Assembly: GCA_031549415.1 (NCBI GenBank)
Contig: JAVBPU010000004.1
Location: 186,001-250,000, forward strand
Length of the DNA stretch: 64,000 bases
Origin: Limiplasma sp031549415
Lineage (GTDB): Bacteria > Bacillota > Clostridia > Christensenellales > Aristaeellaceae
Direction: 5' to 3'
Below are positions 6,976 to 16,052 of this stretch, one piece after another. The notes below the pieces were generated by a model. That model was not told where the DNA came from, did not search any database, and saw nothing but the letters and a program-made list of their open reading frames with translations. The translations under genes were made by a program, and so were the position numbers. Position 1 is the stretch's first letter. Every line of letters starts with the position of its first letter.

Positions 6976-9332
6976 AGTCCATCCTCCTTTGTCTCATTGG
7001 GTTTCATGGATTTCCAAGCCTTGCGAAGGTTCTGCGCCGACATGGGAAGGTCGCGGATATCCAACCCGCAAGCGTCTTGCAGCGCATTGGCGATCACTGT
7101 CGTAACAGAGATCAGCGGGTGCTCGCCACAGCCACGGGCGCCGTAGGGGCCGTCCAGCTGAGGCGTTTCCACGGTCAGGACATCAAATACCTCGGGGATG
7201 TCCTTCATGGTGGGGATCTTATAGTCCACCAAGTTCTTAGTGATCAACCTCCCATCTTCAGCATACTGAACATACTCTGAGCTCACTGTGCCCAGTCCTT
7301 GCACCACTCCGCCAATCACCTGCCCTTTCAATAGCATCTCATTCATCACATGTCCAACGTCAATACAGGTGGAGATTTTAAGAATTTGTATCTCCCCGGT
7401 ATTAGTGTCCAGTTCCAGATCCACACCGTGGGCGCCAAAGGTCCAGTCCAGAGCAGGGCGACCCTGGCCCGTTTCCTGGTCCAGGAAAGTCAGTCCCTGT
7501 GCGATGGATTTGCCGCGGCCGATCAAGGGACCGCCCACGCTGTTGCCATTGGCGTGGGTATAGCCCATCACCACTTGCGTCAGCGGCACATTCATGTGGG
7601 GGTTCTGCTTCACATAGAGCATCTCGTCCCCCAGGGCCACCTCATGCTTGGCTGCATGCAGCGCCAACGCGCCAATTTCCAGCAATTGCTCCGTCAGGTC
7701 GTCACAGGCTTCAATCACCGCGTTCCCCGCCAGCACCGTCATACGGGAGGCCACGGTTTGCCAGTCATAGGGCGCTGTGTCGGTGCAAGTATCATACACC
7801 GGCGTCACCTTTTCAATGGGCAGCTTCAGCCGTTCCGCCACAATCTGCTGCATCACCGTGTAGGTGCCCTGGCCCATGTCAATGCCGCCGATATCCAGCC
7901 GCACGCTGCCGTCCTCGTTCATGAACAGCACCGCCGAGGTGGCGGAATTGGTGGGCATGGCCGGAGCCTTGTGCAAAGTGGCCACCGCCTTGCCCCGGTA
8001 GACGCCAGGGCGGCCAGTCTCCCGCTGGTAGGGCTCCGAAAAGCCTATGCTTTCCGCCACTTTTTTCAGGCATTTGTCCACCCGCCCAGTGTTCTGTGTT
8101 ACTATTTCGCCAGTGATGGTCTTACTTCCTGGCATCAGCACATTTTTTAATCTAAATTCTAAGGGGTCCATGTGCAATGCCCTGGCCAGCAGCTCCCGCT
8201 GCCGCTCAATGGCCCAGAATACTTCCGGGTGCCCAAAGCCGCGGTAGGCCGTGCCAAACACATGGTCCGTGTAGATGGTATAGCTGTCGACCCAGCTATT
8301 GTCGATGTCGTAGGGTCCCGCGCCGGCATACCCGCCTGCCCGGCCGATGTTGACCCCATAGTCCGCATACGCGCCCGCATCCCAATAGTAGGTGGCCTTT
8401 TCCGCGATAATCTTGCCATCCTTGGTCACGCCGGTTTTCAGCTTCGTGGTCAGTCCCTGGCGGCAGGGCAGCGTCATGCACTCGTCCTCACGGGTGGAGA
8501 TCAGCTTCACAGGCACGCCCCTGGCCGCCCGGCTAAGCAGCGCCGCCACCGGCTCCAAGTGGATGCCGGACTTGCCCCCAAAGCCGCCGCCTACCGTTTG
8601 GCAGGTAACCGTTACATTGGGCTCCGGCAGTTGGAACGCATAGCAGAACAGGCTGCGCACCGCGAAGGGGCTCTGGGCGCTGGTCCAGATTTTTACCTTG
8701 TCTCCCAGGCCCCATTGAGAGATACAGGCATGGGTCTCCAAGGGCACGTGGAACACCTGGGGCATGGCATAGACGTTCTCCATCACCAGGTCCGCTTCCT
8801 CAAAGGCTTTGTCCACATCGCCCTTGCGCACCTTGAACAGGTTGGCGATGTTGGTGCCCGGCTCTGGGAAGAACACATTTTTCACCCAAGTATAGCCCTC
8901 GATGTTCTCATGGACCAAGGGCGAATCCTTTTCCAAGGCCTTCACCGGGTCCGACACATAAGGCAGCGGCTCGTATTCCACTTCAATCAGCGCCACCGCT
9001 TCCCGGGCGATGTCAATGCTGGTGGCCGCCACCGCCGCCACCGCCTCGCCATAATAGCGCACGATGCCATCCGCCAGCACAGGCCGGTCCACCATGTACA
9101 GGCCGATCTTGTAAGGGGCTTCCTTGGCGGTGATCACCGCCTTGACCCCCGGTAGCGCCCGGGCCTTTTCCACATCCAGCCGGATGATTTTGGCGTGGGC
9201 CTGCGTGGAAGTTTTGATGGCAGCATGCAGCATGCCGGTCATGGTGATGTCGTCTACATAGACGGCCTGCCCTGTGACCTTCTCAATGGCGTCGTGACGG
9301 GAAATTCCCTTGCCTACATATTGCTCAGCCAT
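6972..9332 (-). CDS. Xanthine dehydrogenase family protein, molybdopterin-binding subunit
   Basis: 786 aa, typical for the separate large subunit. The N-terminal aldehyde-oxidase a/b hammerhead domain spans about residues 15-125, then the molybdopterin-binding domain. GGGFGGK at 248-254 and AYRGFG at about 362-367 are cofactor-contact loops, and GARGCGEHP near residue 735 carries the catalytic Glu. It hydroxylates a purine or other heterocycle with water-derived oxygen. Classical xanthine dehydrogenases have AFRGFG, whereas the Tyr here is also seen in other hydroxylases, so the substrate should be left open. It overlaps the 2Fe-2S subunit gene by 8 bases. Confidence 0.92.
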   Translation of the reverse strand: MAEQYVGKGISRHDAIEKVTGQAVYVDDITMTGMLHAAIKTSTQAHAKIIRLDVEKARALPGVKAVITAKEAPYKIGLYMVDRPVLADGIVRYYGEAVAAVAATSIDIAREAVALIEVEYEPLPYVSDPVKALEKDSPLVHENIEGYTWVKNVFFPEPGTNIANLFKVRKGDVDKAFEEADLVMENVYAMPQVFHVPLETHACISQWGLGDKVKIWTSAQSPFAVRSLFCYAFQLPEPNVTVTCQTVGGGFGGKSGIHLEPVAALLSRAARGVPVKLISTREDECMTLPCRQGLTTKLKTGVTKDGKIIAEKATYYWDAGAYADYGVNIGRAGGYAGAGPYDIDNSWVDSYTIYTDHVFGTAYRGFGHPEVFWAIERQRELLARALHMDPLEFRLKNVLMPGSKTITGEIVTQNTGRVDKCLKKVAESIGFSEPYQRETGRPGVYRGKAVATLHKAPAMPTNSATSAVLFMNEDGSVRLDIGGIDMGQGTYTVMQQIVAERLKLPIEKVTPVYDTCTDTAPYDWQTVASRMTVLAGNAVIEACDDLTEQLLEIGALALHAAKHEVALGDEMLYVKQNPHMNVPLTQVVMGYTHANGNSVGGPLIGRGKSIAQGLTFLDQETGQGRPALDWTFGAHGVDLELDTNTGEIQILKISTCIDVGHVMNEMLLKGQVIGGVVQGLGTVSSEYVQYAEDGRLITKNLVDYKIPTMKDIPEVFDVLTVETPQLDGPYGARGCGEHPLISVTTVIANALQDACGLDIRDLPMSAQNLRKAWKSMKPNETKEDGL

Positions 9333-9801
9333 GATGGTCCCCTCCTCCCGTCACTGCTTCCACCGCTTCAATGATGGTGGTGTAGCCGGTGCAGCGGCAC
9401 AGGTTCCCCGCCATGGCCTCGATGATCTCCTCCCGGCTGGGGTTTGGGTTGCGCATCAGCAAAGCCCGGGCCGCCATGATCATGCCAGGGGTGCAGAAGC
9501 CACATTGAAAACCGTTGTACTGAATAAAGGCTTCCTGCAGGTCCGAAAGCTTTCCATCCTGGGCTTCGCCCTCAATGGTCAGCACCTGGCAGCCGTCGGC
9601 TTCCACCGCCAGCATCATGCAGGAGTTCACCGCGTATCCGTCCACCACCACGGTGCAAGCGCCGCACTCCCCTACGCCGCAGCCTTCCTTGGCCCCGGTC
9701 AGCCCCAGGTCCTCCCGCAGAAAGCGCAGCAGGGTTTTATCCGTGGCCACGTCGCAGCAAAGCTTGTCGCCATTCACGGTGAGGGTAATGGTCTTTTTCA
9801 T
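9325..9801 (-). CDS. Xanthine dehydrogenase family (2Fe-2S) subunit
   Basis: 158 aa, the standard small subunit. The plant-ferredoxin-type cluster ligands are in CGVGECGAC plus a further Cys, and the second cluster of the helical domain uses CGFC and CRC (CGFCTPGM ... LCRCTGY). It passes electrons from the molybdenum centre to FAD. It overlaps both neighbours by a few bases (9798-9801 and 9325-9332), indicating translational coupling. Small, Mo and FAD subunits on separate polypeptides are usual in anaerobic Firmicutes. Confidence 0.95.
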   Translation of the reverse strand: MKKTITLTVNGDKLCCDVATDKTLLRFLREDLGLTGAKEGCGVGECGACTVVVDGYAVNSCMMLAVEADGCQVLTIEGEAQDGKLSDLQEAFIQYNGFQCGFCTPGMIMAARALLMRNPNPSREEIIEAMAGNLCRCTGYTTIIEAVEAVTGGGDHHG

Positions 9802-10616
9802 GCGCCCGCCTCCTTTTTGAGCACAGCAAGCGCCTGCCCCATAAAGTAAGCCACCCGGTCCCGCCGGTGCTCCGCGGTGGCCCGTTGGTCGTCAATGGGT
9901 TTGATCCGCGAAAGGAGATGCTCCCTGGCGCCTTCCTCGGTCAAGTCCTTGAGGTTGCCCAGATCCTCGATCAGCACCGGGGTGGGCGCGGCGGCCGTAA
10001 TGGCGGCCAGTACCTTTCCGCCCGGCTTCACGTATACAGCCAACCCCACCTGGGCCAGGTCATGGCCGTGGACCCGCTGGCTTTTGAAGAACACCCCATG
10101 TCCCTCCGGTTTTGGAAAGACCAAATAGGTGGCAATTTCCTCCGGTTTCAGCGCGTTTTTCTTCACCCCCAGGAAAAATTCCCCAAGAGGGATGCGCCTT
10201 GTGCCGCTGGCGGAAACCGCTTCGATTTCCCCTTCCAGCACCATGGATACGCCCAGCATATCCCCGCCGGGAGACGCGTTGCACAGGTTGCCCACCAGGG
10301 TGGCCCGGTTGCGCAGAGGCTGGGTGGCCAGCATCAGCGCCGCCTGCCGCAGCAATGAAAGCTCCGGGGCTTTGCTTTCAGTCACTTCCCGCAAAGGCAC
10401 CGCCGCGCCAATGCGCACCTCGTCCCCGATCTCAATCTTTTGCAGCGCGTCAATCCGTTTGATATCCACCAAGGTATCGCAGGTCAGCTGCCTTTCCCGC
10501 AGGGCCACCAGCAAATCGGTCCCCCCGGCCAGCACCTTCCCCCGCCCCGTAGCCATGGCCGCCGCCGCCTCGGAAACCGTTCCGGGGCATACATAGCCTA
10601 ACTCCAAAAAGCTCAC
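9798..10616 (-). CDS. Xanthine dehydrogenase family, FAD-binding subunit
   Basis: 272 aa. Shows the CO-dehydrogenase/XDH flavoprotein FAD motifs AGGTDLL near residue 32 and LVGNLCNASPGGD near residue 110, followed by the C-terminal CODH_FAD_C-like region. It accepts electrons from the 2Fe-2S subunit and reduces NAD+ or another acceptor. Its stop overlaps the start of the 2Fe-2S gene (ATGA). The order FAD, FeS, Mo, permease matches a single hydroxylase complex with its importer. Confidence 0.93.
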   Translation of the reverse strand: MSFLELGYVCPGTVSEAAAAMATGRGKVLAGGTDLLVALRERQLTCDTLVDIKRIDALQKIEIGDEVRIGAAVPLREVTESKAPELSLLRQAALMLATQPLRNRATLVGNLCNASPGGDMLGVSMVLEGEIEAVSASGTRRIPLGEFFLGVKKNALKPEEIATYLVFPKPEGHGVFFKSQRVHGHDLAQVGLAVYVKPGGKVLAAITAAAPTPVLIEDLGNLKDLTEEGAREHLLSRIKPIDDQRATAEHRRDRVAYFMGQALAVLKKEAGA

Positions 10617-10676
10617 CCCCTATGGTGTAAATTGGCCAAAAAGCCCCAAACCGGTAGGGTTTGGGGCAGAATGCAA

Positions 10677-11462
10677 CTACTTGTCATCAAAGGCGACCAC
10701 GCGGCAGATGCAGCTTTCGCCGCCCACAAGCCGCCAGGGGAAACAGCCGAGGACCATACGGCGGTTGAGGATCTTGTCGATGTCCCCGCCGATGTTCTCG
10801 ATATGGATGATGTTGCGGGCGAAGAGCGGAATGTGCATGACTTGATAATCGTCATCAGGCATCAGCTCCGCATAGCCCTTGCCGTACTTCTCTTTCAGGT
10901 ACTTCTCGCACTGGGCGGCCTCTCGGGGCTGCCATTCCCGAATTTTGGTATTCATGGGATGGTCGGCGCTGCCGCAGTCCACAGCGATCCACTTGATCTT
11001 TTTCTTAATCAGCCAATCCGCGAACTCCCGCATGGGGCCGGGATGCTTCACCATGTACCGGACCTCGTCCGCCTCGGGCTGGTCCCAGGCATAGCGGTGA
11101 TAGCCGGTGTTGATGATGATGATGTCGCCTTCCTTGACCTCCACCCGGTCCTCGATGTCTTTCGAGGTGTAGATGCCATAATCTTCGCAGATGTCGGACA
11201 AGTCCACAATCACGCCTTCATTGATGAGGAAATCCAGCGGAAGGGAGGCGATGTCCATCCCATGAGTGCAAAAATGCAGCGGGCCATCCAAATGGGTGCC
11301 CACATGGTTGCTGTGGGTCAGGATTTGCCCGTTGGCCCCGTTGGGGGACAACCGCTTGAAGAACTTCATGGACAGCGGCTCATAGGTAGGCCAGGGAGGC
11401 GTTAAAATGCTCAACGGTTGGGTCAGGTCATACATGGCGGTGTTCTTCCAGTTGGATAACAT
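10677..11462 (-). CDS. Cyclase family protein (metal-dependent hydrolase, kynurenine formamidase-like fold)
   Basis: 261 aa. The defining HxGTHxDxPxH motif is present as HVGTHLDGPLHF near residue 55, binding Mn2+ or Zn2+, and a second metal/active-site His occurs in NTGYHRYAW. The family hydrolyses amides and cyclic amides such as N-formylkynurenine or isatin. In an operon with a molybdenum hydroxylase and carbamoyltransferase homologues it is a candidate for opening a heterocyclic ring or cleaving a ureido or formamide product; that role is inferred. AGAAGGGA precedes the ATG at 11462. Confidence 0.85.
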   Translation of the reverse strand: MLSNWKNTAMYDLTQPLSILTPPWPTYEPLSMKFFKRLSPNGANGQILTHSNHVGTHLDGPLHFCTHGMDIASLPLDFLINEGVIVDLSDICEDYGIYTSKDIEDRVEVKEGDIIIINTGYHRYAWDQPEADEVRYMVKHPGPMREFADWLIKKKIKWIAVDCGSADHPMNTKIREWQPREAAQCEKYLKEKYGKGYAELMPDDDYQVMHIPLFARNIIHIENIGGDIDKILNRRMVLGCFPWRLVGGESCICRVVAFDDK

Positions 11463-11512
11463 CGGGATCCCTTCTTTCTTAAAATTTGTTACTTTGTTTC
11501 TATTATACAGTA

Positions 11513-12907
11513 TTACTTCGCCATTTCAAGCAAAGCCTCTTCAAAAATATTGCGCGGCGGATTCACCAACCCCGCCCCCACCTGGCCGATGCCCGCTTCC
11601 CGATGGGCGATGCCGGTGTTGATCTGCGGCAAGATGCCGGTTTCCACCACCCGGCGTACATCAATGCCCGTGGGCGCGCCCCGGAAATCCAGAATGGGAA
11701 TGGAAAACGCATTGCTCTCCCCCAGGGTGATCTCATACATAGCCTGGGAATAGCGCAGGGCATCCTCTGGCACGCCGCCCACAAATTGCACAATGGCAAT
11801 GGCCGCAGCCATACAGAACCCGCCCACGCCCAGCGTTTCGGTGATGGCGCTGTCCCCAATGTCCGGGTTGCAATCCTTTTCGGTATAGCCGGGGAACAGC
11901 AGGCCCTTCACGATGCCCGCCGGGCCCACAAACCATTTCCCGGGAAGGCCGCTGACCCGCAGGCCAAAGTCCGTCCCGTTACGGGCCATCACCGTTGCCA
12001 TGGTGCAGTGCGGGATGCCGTCGGCAGCGTCCAGGGTGGCCTTGGCCATGGGCATGCTGAGGTTTAAGAAGAAATGGTCGTTGCCGTTAATGAAATTCAG
12101 CACCTGCACCCGGGCCTCGTCCTCCAAGTCCGCTTTCAGCAGCCAGGGCGCAATCTGCCGGATAAACAGCGAGGTGGCCGCCTTGTTGCGGTTATGTACC
12201 TCGTCCCCCATATGCAGCGCCTGGGCCGCCAGGGACCGGATGTCAATGCCGCCGGAAAGCCGTACGGCCTTTTGCAGCGCCGGGCCAAGAACGTCCCGCA
12301 TCCACTCCAGCCTTTGTAATACCTCCGGGCCATAGGCCCCGTAGCGAAGCACCTTGCCCAACCCTTCGTTCAAGGAGCAGTAGGCCATATTGCCAAAGGT
12401 GACGTTTTTGAGGCAGCTGACATACATGGACGGGCTCAGCACCCCCGCCATGGGGCCCACGGCGCTGTGCTCGTGGCAGGGCGCAAACCGCAACTTACCC
12501 GAGGCGGCCAGTGCTTCCGCCTCTTCCAGGGTATTGGCGCGCTTTTCAAACAGCAGCGCGCCCAAAATGGCTCCCTGCAAGGGGCCGCTCATCCGCTCCC
12601 AGGTGATGGGCGGGCCTGCGTGCAAAATCATGTCCTCTTCCAGCCCCGGCACCACTTCCCGAGCCGGGCGCACATCCTCCAGGATGATCTGGGCCGCGTT
12701 GACCCGGCGCAGAGCCTCCTGGTTGGCCGCCTCCACCTCGGGGCTTGCCAGCCGATCCAGGGCCGCGATTAACTCCGCCCGGCCCCCAGCCGGGGGTTCC
12801 CAGTTCAGATGGATGGTTTCCACCCCCGCGCTGCGAAGCTCGGTGGCAAAATCCTCATTGCCCAAGTTCACGGCTTTCAGCCGCTTTGAAAACAAATCCA
12901 CAATCAC
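11513..12907 (-). CDS. DUF1116 protein, AllG-like (oxamate carbamoyltransferase subunit family)
   Basis: 464 aa, full length for DUF1116 (E. coli YlbE/AllG). Characteristic stretches include an N-terminal LNWEPPAGG, ITWERMSGP and the Gly-rich MSVS/GGVPEDALRY-type C-terminal half. E. coli AllG works with AllF and AllH to convert oxalurate-derived substrate into oxamate and carbamoyl phosphate. The gene overlaps fdrA by ATGA, and the usual fdrA-DUF1116 order is kept. The third subunit homologue lies in the convergent operon at 4258-5082. Carbamate kinase, the usual partner, is not in this window. Confidence 0.82.
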   Translation of the reverse strand: MIVDLFSKRLKAVNLGNEDFATELRSAGVETIHLNWEPPAGGRAELIAALDRLASPEVEAANQEALRRVNAAQIILEDVRPAREVVPGLEEDMILHAGPPITWERMSGPLQGAILGALLFEKRANTLEEAEALAASGKLRFAPCHEHSAVGPMAGVLSPSMYVSCLKNVTFGNMAYCSLNEGLGKVLRYGAYGPEVLQRLEWMRDVLGPALQKAVRLSGGIDIRSLAAQALHMGDEVHNRNKAATSLFIRQIAPWLLKADLEDEARVQVLNFINGNDHFFLNLSMPMAKATLDAADGIPHCTMATVMARNGTDFGLRVSGLPGKWFVGPAGIVKGLLFPGYTEKDCNPDIGDSAITETLGVGGFCMAAAIAIVQFVGGVPEDALRYSQAMYEITLGESNAFSIPILDFRGAPTGIDVRRVVETGILPQINTGIAHREAGIGQVGAGLVNPPRNIFEEALLEMAK

Positions 12908-14451
12908 CAGGGCATCCTCCCTTCCACAGCAACGGAAGCGGCGATCTTTGCGGCCCGCACGTTGGAATCACTCACCACAAAGCCTGCATCCAGCAGCTTT
13001 TGTCTCTGCACGGCAATATTTTGCGGGTCCTGGGGGGTGCCAATCATAGAAGCCACCCACAGCACCTGCCGCCCCTCCTGCTCCAAGGCCTCCACCGCGC
13101 GCTTTTGCGCCGCAAGCAGCACTCCGGCAGGATCGGCATGGGAGCCGTGCCCCAGCTCCACGTCCACCAAAATCACAGCGGTTTCCGGATCAAGGGCCTC
13201 CCGAAGGATCCGCTCATTGCGCAGCACCGGCTCAATCATGGGATGGGGCTTGCCCAGGGTGAAATAGTCGTCCCCCATGTCCAGCAGCGTATGGCCCTGG
13301 CTCTTTTCCAAGCTGGCCAGCGTTTCCCTTTCCGTCAGCGGGATGTTGGAATAAATGGGCACCCCCAGCCTGCGCAGGGTGATCATGGATTCGTCGCACA
13401 GCGTACCGCCGCCAAAGATGCCCCGCAGGTACTTCTGCCCGGGCTGGCGGACCGCCTGGAAGGCTTCCACGGTTTGGGCCGCGTTGCCAGCTTCCTGCAA
13501 GGGCGACGCCTGCCCCTGGGACAGCAGCACCGCGTGGCGGGCCGCCTCCTCGATGTCAAAGCACTGCATCACGCCCTCTGGCAGGTTTTCCATAGGCGGC
13601 GCCCCAAACATACATAGCACCACGGGTTTGCCCAGCGCTCCGGCGGCAGACAAAATCTTCTCAGCCACTTCCTTGGCCGGAGGCTTCGATACGATGGCTA
13701 CCACCTTGGTGTCCACATCCTGTTTCAAGGCTTCCAGCCCGGCCAGCATCATCATGCCGCCCACGTCCACCTTCAGGTCCCGGCCGCCGGTGCCGATGGC
13801 CTGGGTGATGCCCCCGCCAAAGGCGTCAATCAGCGTGGTCACATGCTGTAGCCCCGTGCCGGAGGCCCCCACGATGCCGATGTCTCCACGGCGGACCCGG
13901 TTGGCAAAGCCTAGCGGTGCGCCGTTTAGAATGGCCGTACCGCAGTCCGGCCCCATCATCAGCAGCCCTCGCTCCAAGGCCAGCTTTTTCAGCGCGATTT
14001 CCTGCTCCATCGTCACGTTGTCGGAAAACAGGAACACGTGCATGTCATTTTCCAAGGCCTTGCGGGCTTCCCGCGCCGCATAGGCGCCAGGCACGGAAAT
14101 CAGCGCCAGGTTGTAGTCCTCCTGCAAGGCCGCCACCTGGCCGATGGTGGCAAAATCCCGCTGGGCGTTTTCGGCCTTTTTCTTCTTGGCGGAAAGGGCC
14201 TCTTCCGCCGCGGCAAAGGCGTCTTCCAACGCCGTTTCATTCTCCGCTACCACGCCAATGATCAAATCATTGGGGCCTGCCCCCTCCGGGGCCTGCATAC
14301 CCATGTTGGCCAGCAATTCCAGGTTCAGCGCCGTGCCCATGCCCACCATGGCGGACCGCACGCCGGGAATCTCCTGCACTCCGGCGGAAATACGCATGAG
14401 CGTGACAGAATCATAATATTGGTTGCTCCTGGCAATAACCCGTTCAGACAC
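12904..14451 (-). CDS. fdrA: FdrA/AllF family protein (acyl-CoA synthetase-like, oxamate carbamoyltransferase subunit)
   Basis: About 515 aa from a GTG at 14451. It begins with the family's NQYYDSVTLMRIS segment and contains two succinyl-CoA-synthetase-like domains, with MMGPDCGTAI and GIVGASGTG in the first half and LGHGSHADPAG in the second. An ATG at 14514, overlapping the DUF35 stop as TAATG, is also in frame, but it would force translation through a perfect 13-bp hairpin at 14471-14504. The ribosome-site-like GGGGGTGAGGGA lies just before the GTG, so the GTG is preferred. Partner of the DUF1116 protein. Confidence 0.85.
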   Translation of the reverse strand: MSERVIARSNQYYDSVTLMRISAGVQEIPGVRSAMVGMGTALNLELLANMGMQAPEGAGPNDLIIGVVAENETALEDAFAAAEEALSAKKKKAENAQRDFATIGQVAALQEDYNLALISVPGAYAAREARKALENDMHVFLFSDNVTMEQEIALKKLALERGLLMMGPDCGTAILNGAPLGFANRVRRGDIGIVGASGTGLQHVTTLIDAFGGGITQAIGTGGRDLKVDVGGMMMLAGLEALKQDVDTKVVAIVSKPPAKEVAEKILSAAGALGKPVVLCMFGAPPMENLPEGVMQCFDIEEAARHAVLLSQGQASPLQEAGNAAQTVEAFQAVRQPGQKYLRGIFGGGTLCDESMITLRRLGVPIYSNIPLTERETLASLEKSQGHTLLDMGDDYFTLGKPHPMIEPVLRNERILREALDPETAVILVDVELGHGSHADPAGVLLAAQKRAVEALEQEGRQVLWVASMIGTPQDPQNIAVQRQKLLDAGFVVSDSNVRAAKIAASVAVEGRMPW

Positions 14452-14470
14452 TCCCTCACCCCCAAGTAAG

Positions 14471-14504
14471 GAACGGGAATGCCCAAAAATCGGCATTCCC
14501 GTTC
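14471..14504. repeat. REP-like hairpin inside the operon
   Basis: Perfect 13-bp stem (14471-14483 with 14492-14504, 8-base loop) between the DUF35 and fdrA genes. The stem core GGGAATGCC/GGCATTCCC resembles the AATGCCC module in clusters A, B and E. Read on the minus strand it would form at the 3' end of the DUF35 message. Confidence 0.8.
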
Positions 14505-14513
14505 TCATTGGCA

Positions 14514-14852
14514 TTAAGCAGCCACCGGCTCAAACACAAATCCGTAGAAGTCCTTGCCTACGCCTTCCTTCACCACTTGTACGGTGGACTGCACGCGCAT
14601 GCCAATCTGCGGCTGATCGCAATCAATCTGCCCGGATACCCGCACGCCGTTATCAAATTCCACAATGCAAAAGCAAAGATAGGGTTTCATGAAGCCTTCC
14701 GGCAGATTGTACACCTTGGTCCAGGTTAGTACCGTGGCCTGCCCCTCCAGGGGCACCTGGGTAAATTTGCGGCCACTGCAATTCTTGCAGACGAAGTGCT
14801 TGGGATGATGCAATTTCCCGCATTCGTCGCATTTATATGCATACATTTCCAT
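14514..14852 (-). CDS. DUF35 zinc-ribbon/OB-fold protein (thiolase partner)
   Basis: 112 aa. The N-terminal rubredoxin-like zinc ribbon CDEC ... CKNC (spacing C-x2-C-x10-C-x2-C) is followed by an OB-fold containing LTWTKVYNLPEGF and LCFCIVEFDNGVRV, the regular DUF35 architecture. Such proteins bind next to thiolases of the SCP2 type and help position acyl-CoA. It begins immediately after the thiolase stop (TAAATG), so the pair is certainly co-expressed. Confidence 0.9.
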   Translation of the reverse strand: MEMYAYKCDECGKLHHPKHFVCKNCSGRKFTQVPLEGQATVLTWTKVYNLPEGFMKPYLCFCIVEFDNGVRVSGQIDCDQPQIGMRVQSTVQVVKEGVGKDFYGFVFEPVAA

Positions 14853-16049
14853 TTACTCCGCCTCCTTCGTGGTGACGATGGTGGTGACCACATTGTTGCC
14901 AAACCCGCCAAAATTGACAGCCAAGCCTGTTTTGGCGCCTTCCACCTGCCGCCCGTTGGCCTCGCCCCGCAGCTGGCGCACCAGCTCCACAATCTGCGAT
15001 ACGCCTGTGGCCCCCAGGGGATGGCCCTTGGATTTCAGGCCGCCGGAGGTATTGATGGGCTTTTCACCACCCACCCGGGTCTTGCCCTCCCGGGCCGCGA
15101 TATGGCCTGTTCCCTTGGGGAAGAAGCCCACCTCTTCGCTTTCGCAGACCTCCAGGATCTGGAACGCGTCGTGCAATTCCGCCACGTCGATGTCGTCCGG
15201 GCCCATGCCCGCCATCTTGTAGGCGATCTCCGCGCTGCGGCGTACCGCAAACAGGTCCGTGGGGTCCTCCCGCTCGGCCACGGTATGGGTATCGGTGGCC
15301 TGGCCAATGCCCGCGATGCGCACCGGCTTCTTATTGAACTTGTCGGCGATATCCATGGCACACAGCACCAGCGCCGCCGCGCCATCGGACATGGGGCAGG
15401 TATGGTACACCCGGATGGGCTCCGCCACGTAAGGGTTGATGACATTGGCATCCTCATCATCGGTGATAGCGTACAAATCCGGCACCAGATGAATGTGGGC
15501 GCAGGGGTTATGCATGGCGTTTTCATGGTTCTTTACCGCCACGATGCTCAGGTCCTTTTCCGTGAGGCCGGTTTGTTCCATCTTCAGGCGCGTGAACATG
15601 CCCGCGAAAGAGGGCAGCGTCAGCCCGTAGGGGTACTCCGCCTCCGGATGAGCCATGGTGGCCACAAAGTCCGTGCTTTCCCAACCGGTGACGATACGCA
15701 TTAGCTCCGCGCCGATGACCAGAGCCACATCGCACATGCCGGAGCTAATGGCCATGGTAGCCAATTTCACGGCGGAAGCGCCGGAAGCCGGGCCGTTTTC
15801 AATGGTCTCCGCCATGGCGGGGCGGATGTTCAGCGCATCCACCACGGCCGAGGCCGCGCCAGAAATGTGGTTGATGGTCCCAGAGCCCATGGAAGCCAGG
15901 AAAAGCTGATCAATGCCGTGGTCTTTGCCGGGCTTGATGCCCGCGTCATCCATCGCTTCCAGCCCTGCCGCGCAGGCCTGCTCAATGAACGTGCCATTCC
16001 AGCGGCCAAACTTGGTATGGCCTACGCCAACAATGCCTACCGCACGCAT
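14853..16049 (-). CDS. Thiolase-superfamily protein lacking the nucleophilic cysteine
   Basis: 398 aa, normal thiolase length. It starts with RAVGIVGVGHTKFGR and keeps the GHPLGATG loop near residue 350 with its His, an ELHDAF segment and an SDGAAALVL segment. At the position of the usual CASG nucleophile the sequence reads NGPASGASAV (about residue 87), so Pro replaces Cys, and the C-terminal GGFGNN lacks the second catalytic Cys. A thiolytic or condensing activity by the classical mechanism is therefore unlikely. With the DUF35 partner it probably binds an acyl-CoA or acts as a structural or lyase-like complex. Four bases separate it from the GNAT-like gene. Confidence 0.85.
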   Translation of the reverse strand: MRAVGIVGVGHTKFGRWNGTFIEQACAAGLEAMDDAGIKPGKDHGIDQLFLASMGSGTINHISGAASAVVDALNIRPAMAETIENGPASGASAVKLATMAISSGMCDVALVIGAELMRIVTGWESTDFVATMAHPEAEYPYGLTLPSFAGMFTRLKMEQTGLTEKDLSIVAVKNHENAMHNPCAHIHLVPDLYAITDDEDANVINPYVAEPIRVYHTCPMSDGAAALVLCAMDIADKFNKKPVRIAGIGQATDTHTVAEREDPTDLFAVRRSAEIAYKMAGMGPDDIDVAELHDAFQILEVCESEEVGFFPKGTGHIAAREGKTRVGGEKPINTSGGLKSKGHPLGATGVSQIVELVRQLRGEANGRQVEGAKTGLAVNFGGFGNNVVTTIVTTKEAE

Positions 16050-16052
16050 TTG

